Translations under genes and position numbers: made by a program | From: Pseudopyrenochaeta lycopersici | Lineage: Eukaryota > Ascomycota > Dothideomycetes > Pleosporales > Pseudopyrenochaetaceae | Assembly: GCA_003313425.1 (NCBI GenBank) | Contig: NHZP01000006.1 | Span: 310,001 to 374,000, forward strand | Direction of reading: 5' to 3' | DNA length: 64,000 bases | Notes under the pieces: generated by a model | The model's database searches: none | What the model was told of the DNA's origin: nothing | The model's input: only the letters and a program-made list of their open reading frames with translations | Shown here: positions 23,401 through 35,111 of the stretch, in pieces | Position numbering within the stretch: the first letter of the stretch is position 1 | Layout: each line of letters starts with the position of its first letter

Positions 23401-26400
23401 AAGCAGTGCGGAGTCATCTCTGTGTAGATAGCCGATACACAACAGCTAAGATAGTCGACCAGATAGTAATGACAAAAACATGCGAACCGTACCACTAATG
23501 GCCTGACGGATATCACAGCACCCGTCAACCGGCGCTCAATAGCAGCTCTCTACTGGTATCTAACAATATTCAGAGCCCCAAAACGCGGTATGACGAAGGT
23601 GTGCAGGTGGATCATGCGATGGAAGGCCATGCCGCTTGGGGGCTTGATCCAGACCAGTCTACGACGCCGGGAATAGGAAACGGCGCTAAGGTCGGAGCGG
23701 AAAATAAGCTTAGAAACATGAATAAATGTTATATTCCGATTCTTGCAGGGAGTGATATGAGTCGGAATTTTGGCGAGAATGAAAAGTGAGATTCATATTA
23801 CGTCTGATGAAATCGATATTGAGTGCGCGCAATAAAATCCTGGTGCGTCAAAGAGCTAGGATCAAGCTTGGATAAGCTGGCCAGTACCTGGACGGATAAA
23901 GAAAGACAATAAGAAAATGTGATTACTCTGGACTTATGCTGTGGCCGACCAGACCACACATCAAGAGTAACTTGTACAACGTTATCCGTTCATGGCTGTG
24001 TTGGTGTATCCTGGGCGTCAAGTCGCGTACAGCAAGCCAGCCGTGAACGACTTGGTTTGCTGCTCTAAGTGTGTTTGCATGTAAGTATTGCTGACTACCG
24101 CTTTAGGTATTTGCGTGTTCCGCTCTCTATGCCTGCTGTATTGCGGGATGGGACGCCCATTACTGGGTAGGTCAGACTACTTTCATGTTCTGGCCATTTT
24201 TCCCGGTGGTTCTCGCGTTGTGCATGTCTGCTTGTGCATTCAATTCACCTCGGTTGGGCAATGAGCCCAAGCCAAAATTTCGATTAGTATGCGAATCCTA
24301 ATGTAGATGCTGTGAGCTTGGTGCAGGCCCCCATGTAGGAGATACAGTAAGGCCAATGCTGAAGGGGTACATGGACAAGGGAACCCAGGACAGTATAATC
24401 CAGACCGTTGCCAAGAGATCCAGGTTCATGTGGAACAGCGGCGGCAGTGGATTTGGCGCCCGCGTCGTCATCATCGCAGGCCACACCAACAAGGAGAGAA
24501 GCTGTTGGAGTCTGCAGAAGCGCCGTGGAGAGGATCTCGTGCCAATCGGTGCTGGTCCGCAGTATGTAAGTCATCGAAATCGTAAGGGACTAAAGAAAAG
24601 ACCCGCGGGAAGAGGTTTCGCGAGACAATGAAGTCGATGGTCACTGGTCTGGCCTTTGGGCTACTCCGCGGAGGGCGATATACTCGGGTACTATGAGACG
24701 CAGAAATGCTGGAGTTCTCATATTAGATCTTTGGTAAGGTAAGGGGACATTCTGGTTCGAAACGGCGCGATCAAGGAAGTGGTCAATATCGCCTATACAA
24801 TGCGAGAACGTTGCTGTAAGCCGTATACTGGTAATTGATTTCCTGTCACATTTACTGGTTGACGTTTGGGTCGGTGTTCGGCCCTAAGAAGTGCGTTAAG
24901 GGTCTTTGCGCATCGCCTGGTCTAGATGTGTCAAGGCCGTTGGCCTTTGAGAAGCACTTCGGCTGGCGGCACGTCTCGACTTTGGGAGGATTGGGTGTTT
25001 GAAAGAACTGTGATGAAGAATAGCACGTCTGTTGAAAGCGTCTTAGCAGACTCTAATGGGAAGGGGTGACGAGAGCTTTGAAATTTGGTCGAGGTGAGAT
25101 TTTGTCCGTTTGGAAATGGCCGGAGATGTTAGTTTCAGAGGTCAGGATGCCGGGCACTACTGGAAGCTAACCGGGATACTTGTGCGACATTCAGTGTTGC
25201 GGGGTGCTGATGGGCTGTCATTTCTCTATGGGAGGTCTGTATAACGTGAGGTTCGGGGCAAGGATGTGGAGAGACGGAAAGATAAGCGGAAAGTGTTTGT
25301 TTTTTTGAGGACACCCGGTCGGGATGTCCTCTTTGGGAGGAGCGATCGACAGACGCAAGCCGAAGCACGTTGCGATGCCAATCATTGCTTGTAGAGGGAG
25401 CATCCACATGGTTTGTTTGATGATCCAAAGCGTCTGGGTACTCTTCCGGACTAATAGCGGCTTGGTGGGTGCGATGCATCTGTGAATATGAGCACGGAAG
25501 GAGCCACGGTTGAGTGTTTTCAACGCTCGCCGCGTCATGTGCAGCAATGCACCACCATGTAACGTTACTTTCAACCGCGGGACATTAACAAGCGTTCAGA
25601 CGGGAAGTGTGCTTCTGGGCGCGGGACTGCGGGAGCGGTTGCGGATGATTCGCCAGCGCGAGCCGTTCACCATGAGATAAAATAGCGAAGGCCGAGCGTG
25701 GCAGTAGCAGGTGGGCTAGGGTACCCAAAGATATGACCAGCCAATATCTGGTAGACTAGTAATCACTACCGCACTGTACAAGACATGCAGCCAGGACAAA
25801 CTAAGGGGCTACGATTTCGAATGCTGACACGGAACGCACAAAAAGGTAGTTGCCGCACGCTGTGCAGTGGAAGCCCCGGGAAGCCACAGCTGAAGCCTGC
25901 ACCAAACGTTGAGGCGCTCGAGCACACACAGTAAAGACACAGGTCGTTCTTGGCCCTACAAGCCAACGCCGATCTGCTCCAAACGTGCCGTGTTGGGCAG
26001 TTCTGCGCAGGCTCCGAGACGGTTGTACAGATGTACTGTGTCGGAGATGGACAAGGCGAGCGTCTCGCCGTCACAGGCTGCGCTTTCACGGCCTCACTGT
26101 CAAACGCAGTGTGCCTGGTACAGAGGCTGCAGACTGGAGCCGCTGACGTAGGCCAAGCACGCCTGAAAAGGCCAGCGCCTCCAAACCTCTGGCTTGTCTT
26201 TGTTGCTATTATTATTGAACGAGCCCACTTGCTCTGAAGCTGGTAGCAAGGCCACCACCTCCTGACAGTACCCAGGTGGCACATGCCTCCCCACAACTGC
26301 CCACAACTGCGCCGACTCAGGACAGCAGGGCAAGCACGGAGAACATCATCTCCACGCTCGTATGCGGCCAGGACGACTGCGGTCGCGGCAGGTGTGTGCG

Positions 26401-27202
26401 CGGCGGTGATTTTGTGCGGAGGTCAGCATCAGGGGCCGAGCAGGAAGCAGCGGCCGGGCTAGCGCTGCTCATCGTGCAGGAGCCGAGCGCGTCTAGACTG
26501 CTCTAGCAGGTGCGACCCACTCTCTCCTGCTTACCGAAGTCTGCCAGGGTCCCTTTCCAGCCCAAACTCTCCGGGACGATCAGAAGTGCCATCCGCCCAT
26601 GACAGCGACCAGCAACCAGCACCACTTGGTCGCACGCTGCGCCCGCCATTCCAAGCGGGGCACCGGCACCTGGCGAAAAAAGCGAGGCAAGCAGCCACTG
26701 CGCCCCAGATGCAGCCCTTTGTCACTGCCCAAGCATTGCGCGGACGCTCGGGGTACAAGGACACGCAAAGGCCTCCACCGCATCAGAACATGTTCTAGAT
26801 CGTCCTGGGCGCGACTGCGGCCAGCCCTCTAATGTGCGACTCTAGCAGTCTGGTCTGGCAAACCAACCATACCGCCGCACTGCACCTTTGATCCCTCACA
26901 TTCCTCTCTTCGTCCCGCACACAACCCGCATTCCTCACCCTGCCAGCCTGCTTTCGCGACTCCACACAACCCCCAGTTAGTCATCGACTGCCGCATGCGA
27001 TCTGTTCAACGTTTGTAGTCGTCCCCGAGGCCAAGATTCCACCACCGTTCACGCGTCTGGTGTCACATTGTCCTTCCCAGCGTGGCGTTGCATACCTCAT
27101 CTCATCGTCACCATCACCCACGCTACACCACTTTCTCATCACCCCGGCACAGTTCGAGCTGGACCCCCCCGACCACCACCCGTCCGGATGGACTTCTAAA
27201 CG
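20461..27202. other. 6.7 kb gene-poor region
   Basis: The longest gap in the window. From about 20.5 to 25.6 kb the sequence is moderately AT-rich, with only short, motif-free open frames. From about 25.7 to 27.2 kb it becomes GC- and C-rich and probably includes the promoter and a pyrimidine-rich 5' leader of the histidine kinase. I saw no transposase, reverse transcriptase, long terminal repeat or tandem array. A 9-bp inverted repeat (21432-21440 and 21465-21473) is the only small structure noted. A strongly decayed repeat or a non-coding transcript cannot be excluded by eye. Confidence 0.45.
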
Positions 27203-30008
27203 ATGGGGGAATCCACCACTTTCCCGCCCGATATAGTCGAGCGCCAGTCGCTCTGCTTCTCCCAACCCCAGCCCGGTATGGTGATACAGCAGGGCGACCA
27301 CGGCTTCAAGGAAGGATTGTCACAGCTATTCGACCCTGCTGAAAGCAACGCTGCCGAGCAGCTCGTCCACCTCAAAGACGCCCTCCGTGAAGCTGACACC
27401 GACACCTTCTGGATTCTGCTCACCAAAGGACTTGCCAAGATTGCCGACGCCCAGTATGCTTTTGTGTCTAAGAGAATCCTAGTCGACGACAAAGACGTCG
27501 CCGTTGAGTTACCTCCCATCGGAGAGCCCGGAGCCTGCCTCATGGGAGAGGCCTTCTACATCAACGACGATGAAGGGAACGGACCTGGCCACCTGAGAAA
27601 CTTCAAGTACCACGCCTACCGGTGTCCTTGTGCCTACATGAAACATGACAAGATCTTTGTCATTCCTGAGAGACTCAACGAATTCATTGTCAACAATCCC
27701 AACGACCTGCTCATCCCCGGAGAGGCCTACCTAGGAATTCCATTGTTTGCCGAAGGGAAATGCTTCGCTCATTTCGGTGTAATGTGGGGAAAAGAGGGGG
27801 CTGCACGGCGTGTGCTGAGCTGGGGCTTTCTCGAGATGATGTTTCATAGTCTAGAGGACATGATATTAGGTCGCGTTCTGGAGGGGGAAAATTTCGCACA
27901 CTCGGCACAATCCGTCAAGAGCGAGCTGCCCAAGATCGTACCGCACGAAGCCGTGTCAGTCGCTCAGTCGCTGAAGCCTTACGCAAGGAGTCTGTCGCAC
28001 GAGTTGAGGACGCCCATGCAGGGCGTTGTTGGCATGCTGGACGTCATGATGGCAAATGTCAAGGAAGCATCCGAAACATTGCAGATTGATCCGCGAACTC
28101 GCCAAATACTCGAAACACTAAAGGAGAATATTGAGGCGGTACAAGGTCAGTGGAGCGCCCTCGACACATCATGATATATATGCTTCTGCCACTTCCTTGA
28201 ACCTCATTGCTCACCCCTGTTCGAGGAATTCGTAATCCAGAATCCAGCACCTTGGTACTGACTGAATAACAGATAGCTCAAGACGCGCAGTCGAAGCAGC
28301 CGACAACGTTGTTCACGCCTATGACATGAACATGGGTGTACCAGAAACCCCCCTGTCACCCATGGACAAGACACCCGACCAGTGGAACATGTTCTGGCGC
28401 GAAATGCGTCCTGATCTTATAATTGCAGGCAATGGCATGCCGCGACCGTATCGCGGTATCAAGAGGCGAAGAGATGAGATATCTTGGGTAGACGTCAACT
28501 CCAAAGCGCGGGTATCCCGGCCCGCCCGCCGAAGGATACGAGAATCTTTCTCCGAAGAGCCTCCTACTCGAGGCTCAGTATCCTGTCCCCCGGATACGGC
28601 ACCTATGGACTTGGATCGGCTAGATAGTGAGTGCTCGCATGGCGCCATTTCAGGTCGATGTGATTCGACAAGCTCGCCAATGTTCGCCTCGGAACACTCA
28701 AAGGTCCCAGGGCTACGCCACACCAACTTGAGGGAGGTCCTCCAATATGTGATAAATGATGCACTCAAGGTAGGAGGAAGGCCAGACTCCGCTATTGCAG
28801 AAGCTACAGATACTGGAGAACGTATCGAGGTGCGAACGCGTGGCTCCAACGGCGACGCACACACCAAGTGGATCCAATGGAACGTGTCTCCCGATGTCCC
28901 AGACACAATTCTTATCGACGAACGGGACCTCGCAAAGATGGTGTCTTGCCTCGCATTGAACGCAATCAAGTTTACGCACGATGGCTCGATCTCACTGCAG
29001 GCGACTCTCAGCCCCAAAGGTCGGTACATTGTCATTAACATCAAGGATACGGGCTCGGGCATCCCGGCCGCTTTCCTACCGAATCTCTTCAAACCTTTCT
29101 CACGGGAAGACGACTCAACTACCCGACAAAGTGAAGGGCTAGGCCTGGGTCTTATGGTTGCCAAAGGTATTGCTCGAAAACTCGGCGGCGATCTTTTCTG
29201 TTTGCGCTCGCATGTGTCCGGACCAGACAAGGGGTCAGAGTTTGAAATGCGCGTTCCTCTGACACCTGGCGAGATCTGCAGCCGCCCCGCAACACCCTTC
29301 GGCTCGCCTACACCTTCCATTAAGTCTCGCATGTCTGTCGATCCTGAGATTCCACGACTCGATATCAGTCGCACTCCCGTCACACCACCTTTGACATCGG
29401 ACCCATTCAAGACTGATCGCGAGCGTCGGGCGCTAATCACTGGACCAGACACGCCGTTGATCACTGTTCATGCAGTGGACAACAATTTCAGTCTCATTAC
29501 GCCGCGCCGGACATCATCGTCGCCTCCTCGTCGACGTCCTATCCCACGGACGCGTGCGCTATCTACTGATCAAGATGCTATCCCATCTGATCTTGCCCAT
29601 CATTTACCTCTCAACATGCTAGTTGTAGATGATAATGCTATTAATAGAAAGGTCCTCGTTAACATGCTCTCGAGGCTGGGGTACAAGAACGTCTCGACTG
29701 CATTCAACGGCAATGACGCTGTCGAGACTATGCGCCGCAACGTCCATGGTCCGGCGTCTGAGGCCATTGATGTTGTCCTCATGGACCTATGGATGCCTCT
29801 GTTGGATGGCTTCCAGGCGTCACAGACAATCTTGTCGATGCAAGAGTTCCAAAACGGCAGAAAGCCCACCATTCTGGCGGTCAGCGCCGACATTACAGAT
29901 GCCGCTCTCGAAAAGGCGATCAAGAGCGGAATGAAGGGATTTGTGACAAAGCCCTTTGTCACAAGAGATATCGCCCGGTTGATCCGGACATATTGTGCCA
30001 GTCGATGA
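27203..30008 (+). CDS. Hybrid histidine kinase (HisKA-HATPase-REC)
   Basis: Two-component hybrid sensor kinase of 892 residues from exons 27203-28145 and 28273-30008 (127-nt intron, phase kept). Residues about 60-250 form an N-terminal sensory region that may be GAF-like; no membrane helices are evident. The H-box SLSHELRTPMQG puts the phosphoacceptor at about His266. A Ser/Arg-rich insertion of roughly 100 residues separates it from the ATP-binding domain, which has the N-box NAIKFTHDG, the G1 box DTGSGIP and the G2-type GLGLGLMVAKGIA. The C-terminal receiver domain (about 760-892) has the DD pair in MLVVDDNAINRK, phosphoacceptor Asp near 819 in VVLMDLWMP, and the Lys in FVTKPF. It should autophosphorylate and pass phosphate by a His phosphotransfer protein to Skn7/Ssk1-type regulators (family knowledge). 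I cannot assign its fungal HK group. Confidence 0.9.
29941..29964. repeat. Perfect 11-bp inverted repeat in the receiver domain
   Basis: Arms TTGTGACAAAG (29941-29951) and CTTTGTCACAA (29954-29964) are separated by two bases. It lies within codons for the repeated dipeptide pattern VTKPFVT around the conserved receiver lysine, so it may simply reflect that coding repetition. In RNA it could fold as a compact hairpin. Confidence 0.8.
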
Positions 30009-31214
30009 TGTTCCATCGGCTTTGCAACGTTTACTTCTCCCAAGGGACAGAATTTCCTTGGTTCTATTCTACCATATCCATGACCTAAGGTACATGTGGT
30101 ATTATGTACAGTACTCAGGCGATACCACGCCACCGCTGGCTTGGTTCGGCATGTTCATGATCACGATAGCATTTGATAGACTCTACGGCTCAGACTTTGG
30201 CGTTTCGGAGGTGTGCCCACGGGCTACCTGTCTTCGATACCCCTCTGACGATTTGGTGGCGAGCTGGAGGACATGGGCAAGGGGATTGTAGTGATGGATA
30301 AGCTATCATATTGTAATCAAGAGGTATAAATGAATACTTTGACAAATCCTGTTCCAGCGCTTGGTCGCCGGTGACCCACGCATTTGGTATGAAATTCTCT
30401 AGTGGGCGGATAGAGCGCCCGAGAGCCACGTTTTCGTTCAAGGCAATCCCGGACGATCTTGAGAACCCTGCAGTGAAGGCTTGATGAGGCTCTGACGATG
30501 GTGGGCAGCGGTTGTGCGGCACTTGCGATGATGTAGAGGTGGGGGCCAGCTGAATCGCGGGGCAATTGGTTAGTTGTGCCCCCAAGCCGAGTATTCCGAA
30601 CGCAGCGCAGGGTGTCGGAACCAAGCCGCGCTGTGCGGTCGCAAACGGTCAAAGAGTCGACAGCTCCAACTCAAACGCAAGCACCTCGTGATACGCGAGC
30701 GTAGGCATGTAGCCAAGTGTGAAATTGGAGTTAGCCAAAAGGGAGACCCATGCTCGGAAACGTGTTGCAGATTCCAAAGATGGCTGGTTGGAACACGATG
30801 GAAGCTTCGTCGGTGGGCAAAAGTGCCAGTGCTTGTGGCTTAGCGTTACCGTAGCGTGGCGGGCGAGAGAGGACAGATTTCTGGGATGTTTTCTCGACGA
30901 GCCGAAGTTTGACGTCTCTGTTGCGCCGCCCGTTAAAGAAGCCGATTTTGCCGTTCCTTTTGGTGCAAAAAAATCTCTCGCCCATTCCTCTGCGACTGCT
31001 CACCTGTCGTCAGCATCACGCTCTCTTCATCCAACCAAGTACTGCACTGTTCGTGCCTTCCAATCCCCAGCGGTACCTTCCATCTGTCTGCGCGCCCAGC
31101 CGCACGGGTGCATACGTCAACGCGCGCATCGATTGTCAAGCGGCCACAATTTGCGCCGAGCGGCATATTGAGGATCAGGGATATTTGTAGAAGCGGAAGA
31201 CGGTCGCAGGAGGC
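30009..31214. other. Intergenic region, no supported gene
   Basis: About 1.2 kb between the histidine kinase and the Ca2+-ATPase, both on the plus strand. It contains the kinase 3' UTR and the ATPase promoter. The 31.0-31.2 kb stretch is pyrimidine-rich, as often seen upstream of highly expressed fungal genes. No gene recognised. Confidence 0.45.
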
Positions 31215-34200
31215 ATGGAGAATGCATATACAAAGACGCCTGTTGAGGCGCTCAGACAGTTCCAGGTAACAGAGGGGCGAGGTCTGTCCGCGCAGCAGGT
31301 CAAGAGCCTGCGGGAAAAGCATGGCAGAAATGGTACGTCGCCAACGAGACGGCCCTTGGAGTTTTGAGAAGGGGCGCATTCGCTAACGAAAGGAACAGCG
31401 CTGCCAGAAGACCCGCCAACGCCCATCTGGGAGCTTATTTTGGAGCAGTTCAAGGACCAGCTAGTCATCATTCTGCTCGGCTCGGCGGCAGTGTCATTTG
31501 TCCTCGCGCTGTTTGAAGAGGAGGAGGGCTGGACTGCATTTGTGGACCCGGCAGTTGTAAGTATCCATACCCAAAACCGCAGGTGCATGTGCTCACAGTT
31601 CTATTCTCCAGATCCTCACCATCCTGATTCTCAACGCTGTCGTCGGCGTCTCGCAAGAAACCAGCGCCGAAAAGGCCATCGCCGCCCTCCAAGAATACTC
31701 GGCCAACGAGGCCAAGGTCGTCCGTGACGGGCACATTACACGCATCAAGGCGGACGAACTGGTGCCTGGCGATGTCATCTCGGTCGCAATTGGCGACAGG
31801 ATACCCGCTGACTGCAGGATCCTGTCCATCCAGAGTAACAGCTTCAACGTCGACCAGTCCATTCTGACTGGTGAGAGCGAGAGCGTGCCCAAGGACACAA
31901 AGACTGTCAAGGACGCAAATGCCGTCAAGCAGGATCAGGTCAATATGCTGTTCTCTGGTACCACGGTTGTAACGGGACATGCGACTGCCTTGGTTGTCTT
32001 GACAGGCGGAAACACGGCGATTGGAGATATCCACGAGAGCATTACGGCACAAATTTCAGCCCCCACACCGCTCAAGGAGAAGCTCAACGACTTTGGTGAC
32101 CAGCTGGCAAAGGTTATTACCGCAATCTGTATCTTGGTCTGGCTCATCAACATCCGCAACTTCAACGACCCCAGCCATGGAAGCTTCACCAAGGGCGCTA
32201 TTTACTACCTCAAGATTGCCGTTTCCCTCGGTGTCGCTGCCATTCCTGAAGGTCTTGCTGTGGTTATCACAACGTGTTTGGCTCTCGGTACAAGGAAAAT
32301 GGCAGCGAGGAACGCTGTTGTGCGAAGCCTTCCGTCTGTCGAGACGCTGGGAAGCTGCAGTGTGATCTGCTCCGACAAGACAGGCACTTTGACTACAAAC
32401 CAGATGAGCGTTAGTAAAATGGTCTTCATCAGCGAGGATGGCAAGGGACTCGAGGAATTTGATGTCGAAGGCACTAGCTTTGCGCCAGAGGGTCAGGTCT
32501 CGTTCCAGGGCAAGCCGTTGGAAAATCTCGCTGCTCAGTTCGCGACTGTGCGCCAGATTTGCGAGGTCACTGCACTTTGCAACGATGCGGCTCTCTCCTA
32601 TGACAGCAAGAATGGCACTTACAGCCTCGTGGGTGAGCCTACTGAGGGTGCGCTCCGTGTCCTTGTCGAGAAGGTCGGTACTCCTGACGCGAAGGTCAAC
32701 GCAAGCCGCGCCAGCACTTCCCCTGAAGAGCGCCTAGATTTCTCGACCAAGCACTACGAAAGCCAATACTCGCGCCTAGCTACCTACGAATTTTCCCGCG
32801 ACCGCAAGAGTATGTCTGTCCTTGTTAAGAACGGCACCGCTCAGAAACTACTCGTAAAGGGTGCCCCTGAATCCATCCTCGACCGCTGCACGAGCGTTAT
32901 CGTTGGCAAGAACGGCAAGAAGGTTGCTCTGAACAAGCAACTCGCTAGCATCATCAACAAGGAAGTTGTCGATTACGGTAACCGTGGTCTCCGTGTCATC
33001 GCTGTTGCGTCTGTTGAAGATGTTGGCTCAAACCCCCTTCTCTCCAAGGCCAAGACAACCAAGGAGTACACCCAGCTTGAACAGAAGATGACTCTTATCG
33101 GTCTCGTTGGCATGTTGGATCCCCCTCGCCCTGAAGTCCGTGCTTCAATCGCAAAGTGCCGTTCAGCGGGTATTCGCGTTGTAGTCATTACTGGAGACAA
33201 TCAGAGCACCGCCGAGTCCATCTGTCGCGAAATTGGCGTCTTCGGGCCTAACGAAGACCTCACTGGTAAATCTTTCACTGGTCGCCAGTTCGATGATCTC
33301 AGCGAAGCGGACAAGATGAAAGCAGCCAAACATGCATCCCTGTTTTCCCGCACTGAGCCTACCCACAAGAGCAAGCTTGTTGATCTCCTCCAGCAGGCTG
33401 GTGAGGTCGTTGCCATGACAGGAGATGGTGTAAACGACGCGCCTGCTCTCAAGAAAGCCGATATTGGTGTAGCCATGGGCTCTGGAACTGATGTCGCCAA
33501 ACTCGCCGCAGACATGGTTCTGGTGGACGACAACTTTGCCACCATCGAAGGTGCCGTTGAAGAAGGCCGTTCCATCTACAACAACACGCAGCAGTTTATC
33601 CGCTATCTTATCTCTTCCAACATCGGCGAAGTTGTATCCATCTTCCTTACCGCGGCCATGGGCATGCCCGAAGCACTCATCCCCGTACAACTCCTATGGG
33701 TCAATCTCGTCACTGATGGTCTTCCCGCTACTGCCCTGTCCTTCAACCCACCAGACCACGATGTCATGAAGCGCCAACCTCGCAAGCGAGACGAACCCCT
33801 CATCTCTGGCTGGCTTTTCTTCCGCTATATGGTAATCGGCACTTACGTCGGCGCCGCGACGGTCGGTGGCTACGCATGGTGGTTCATGTTTAACAGCGCC
33901 GGCCCTCAAATCTCCTTCTACCAGCTCCGCCACTTCCACTCTTGCTCGGCCAAGTTCCCAGAGATTGGCTGCGAGATGTTCTCCAACAACTCCGCGCAGG
34001 CTGCTTCAACGGTTTCGCTCAGCATCTTGGTTGTCATTGAGATGCTTAACGCTATGAACGCCCTTTCGAGCTCAGAGTCTCTATTGACGCTTCCTTTGTG
34101 GGAGAATATGATGCTCGTCTACGCTATCTGCCTCTCCATGGCACTGCACTTTGCACTTCTCTACGTACCCTTCCTCCAAGGTCTCTTCAGCGTCATCCCG

Positions 34201-34421
34201 CTCGACTGGAATGAGTGGCAAGCTGTACTGTACATCAGTGCGCCAATCATGTAAGTCAACCTCACATCTCCATATCTACACTACATCTGTACTAACGCAT
34301 CACTAGCGTAATCGACGAAGTCCTTAAAGCCCTAGAACGGAAGTTCTTCATCCAGAAGGGCAACGAGAAGCTAGAACTAGCAGAGAAGGCGGAGCAAAAT
34401 GGCCACGTGAAGAAGGACTAG
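31215..34421 (+). CDS. SERCA-type P2A Ca2+-transporting ATPase
   Basis: P-type calcium pump of 1009 residues from exons 31215-31332, 31399-31556, 31612-34250 and 34307-34421, with all phases consistent. It exchanges ATP hydrolysis for Ca2+ uptake into the ER or a related secretory compartment. The N-terminus ([15 protein letters not shown]) is SERCA-like. Then come LTGES in the actuator domain, the M4 site [16 protein letters not shown], and the phosphorylation motif [12 protein letters not shown] with Asp347, close to the animal SERCA position. [11 protein letters not shown] lies in the nucleotide-binding domain, MLDPPRPEV and VITGDN follow, and the hinge is [20 protein letters not shown]. 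The M6 segment [20 protein letters not shown] identifies type 2A rather than PMCA. PEGLA instead of animal PEGLP is, as I recall, usual in filamentous fungi. The last small exon supplies [13 protein letters not shown] and a lysine-rich end (HVKKD). Confidence 0.95.
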
Positions 34422-35111
34422 ACTTCCTTTTCGCAGATCGTGCTCGTGGGTCGCGGAAGACCAGCTTGCGAGTCACGACGTGTATCATAAAACTCTGGAT
34501 TGAACTTCGGCAAGGGAGGCAATTCAGTCGGGCATTTACATTTGCATCGCGTTATAGACGGATACGCCGAGAGAGGATTTTGCTTACTTTTGTAGAAGGG
34601 CCCCCCAAACCCCACCAACAACATACTTACTTACTCATGCCTGAGTATCCACATGTACGCACACGCGTATTCACATATCCCACCTCCTTTTGTTAGTTTC
34701 CTCTTTTCGGAGTTGTGCGCCACTTGCTATAGAACGCAGCGAAGACTCGGAGATCGGCCAGGGCAGGGTTTTTGTTCAATCTGATGGCTGTCCAATCAGG
34801 GGGAATAGGGGGGGTTTGGAGCTTGGGAGCACTGTGTTGGCGTATAGGAAGGGGTTGCTGGGATGAATAAGTACTAGTAGTAGTGTATATAACTGCACGG
34901 ATAAGAATCGAGAATAGTCCACTCCATATGCATTGAGCTAGCATGATGTTTATTGTGGTATTATACTCATGCTCTACGAACTGTTTGAGTGTAAGGCTCT
35001 GCTCATATCGGACTCCACTTCGTAAGTCACTCATGTCGATAATGTGTCCCCCTCTCCAGGCAGCCTCTAATCTCAAAAGTGAAAAAGTCACACCAACTCC
35101 CCCACACTTCC
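34422..35111. other. Convergent intergenic spacer
   Basis: About 690 bases between the ends of the Ca2+-ATPase (plus) and the AT-hook protein (minus). It must contain both 3' UTRs. A short ta/gta-rich stretch near 34870-34890 is the only local feature. Confidence 0.5.

Noticed and set aside
25766..26832. Dense overlapping frames on both strands in GC-rich sequence
   Set aside because: GC-rich DNA lowers stop-codon frequency; the frames have no motifs and lie in the probable upstream region of the histidine kinase.
28319..29464. 381-codon antisense frame over the histidine kinase
   Set aside because: Exact antisense shadow of a strongly conserved coding exon; no motif of its own.
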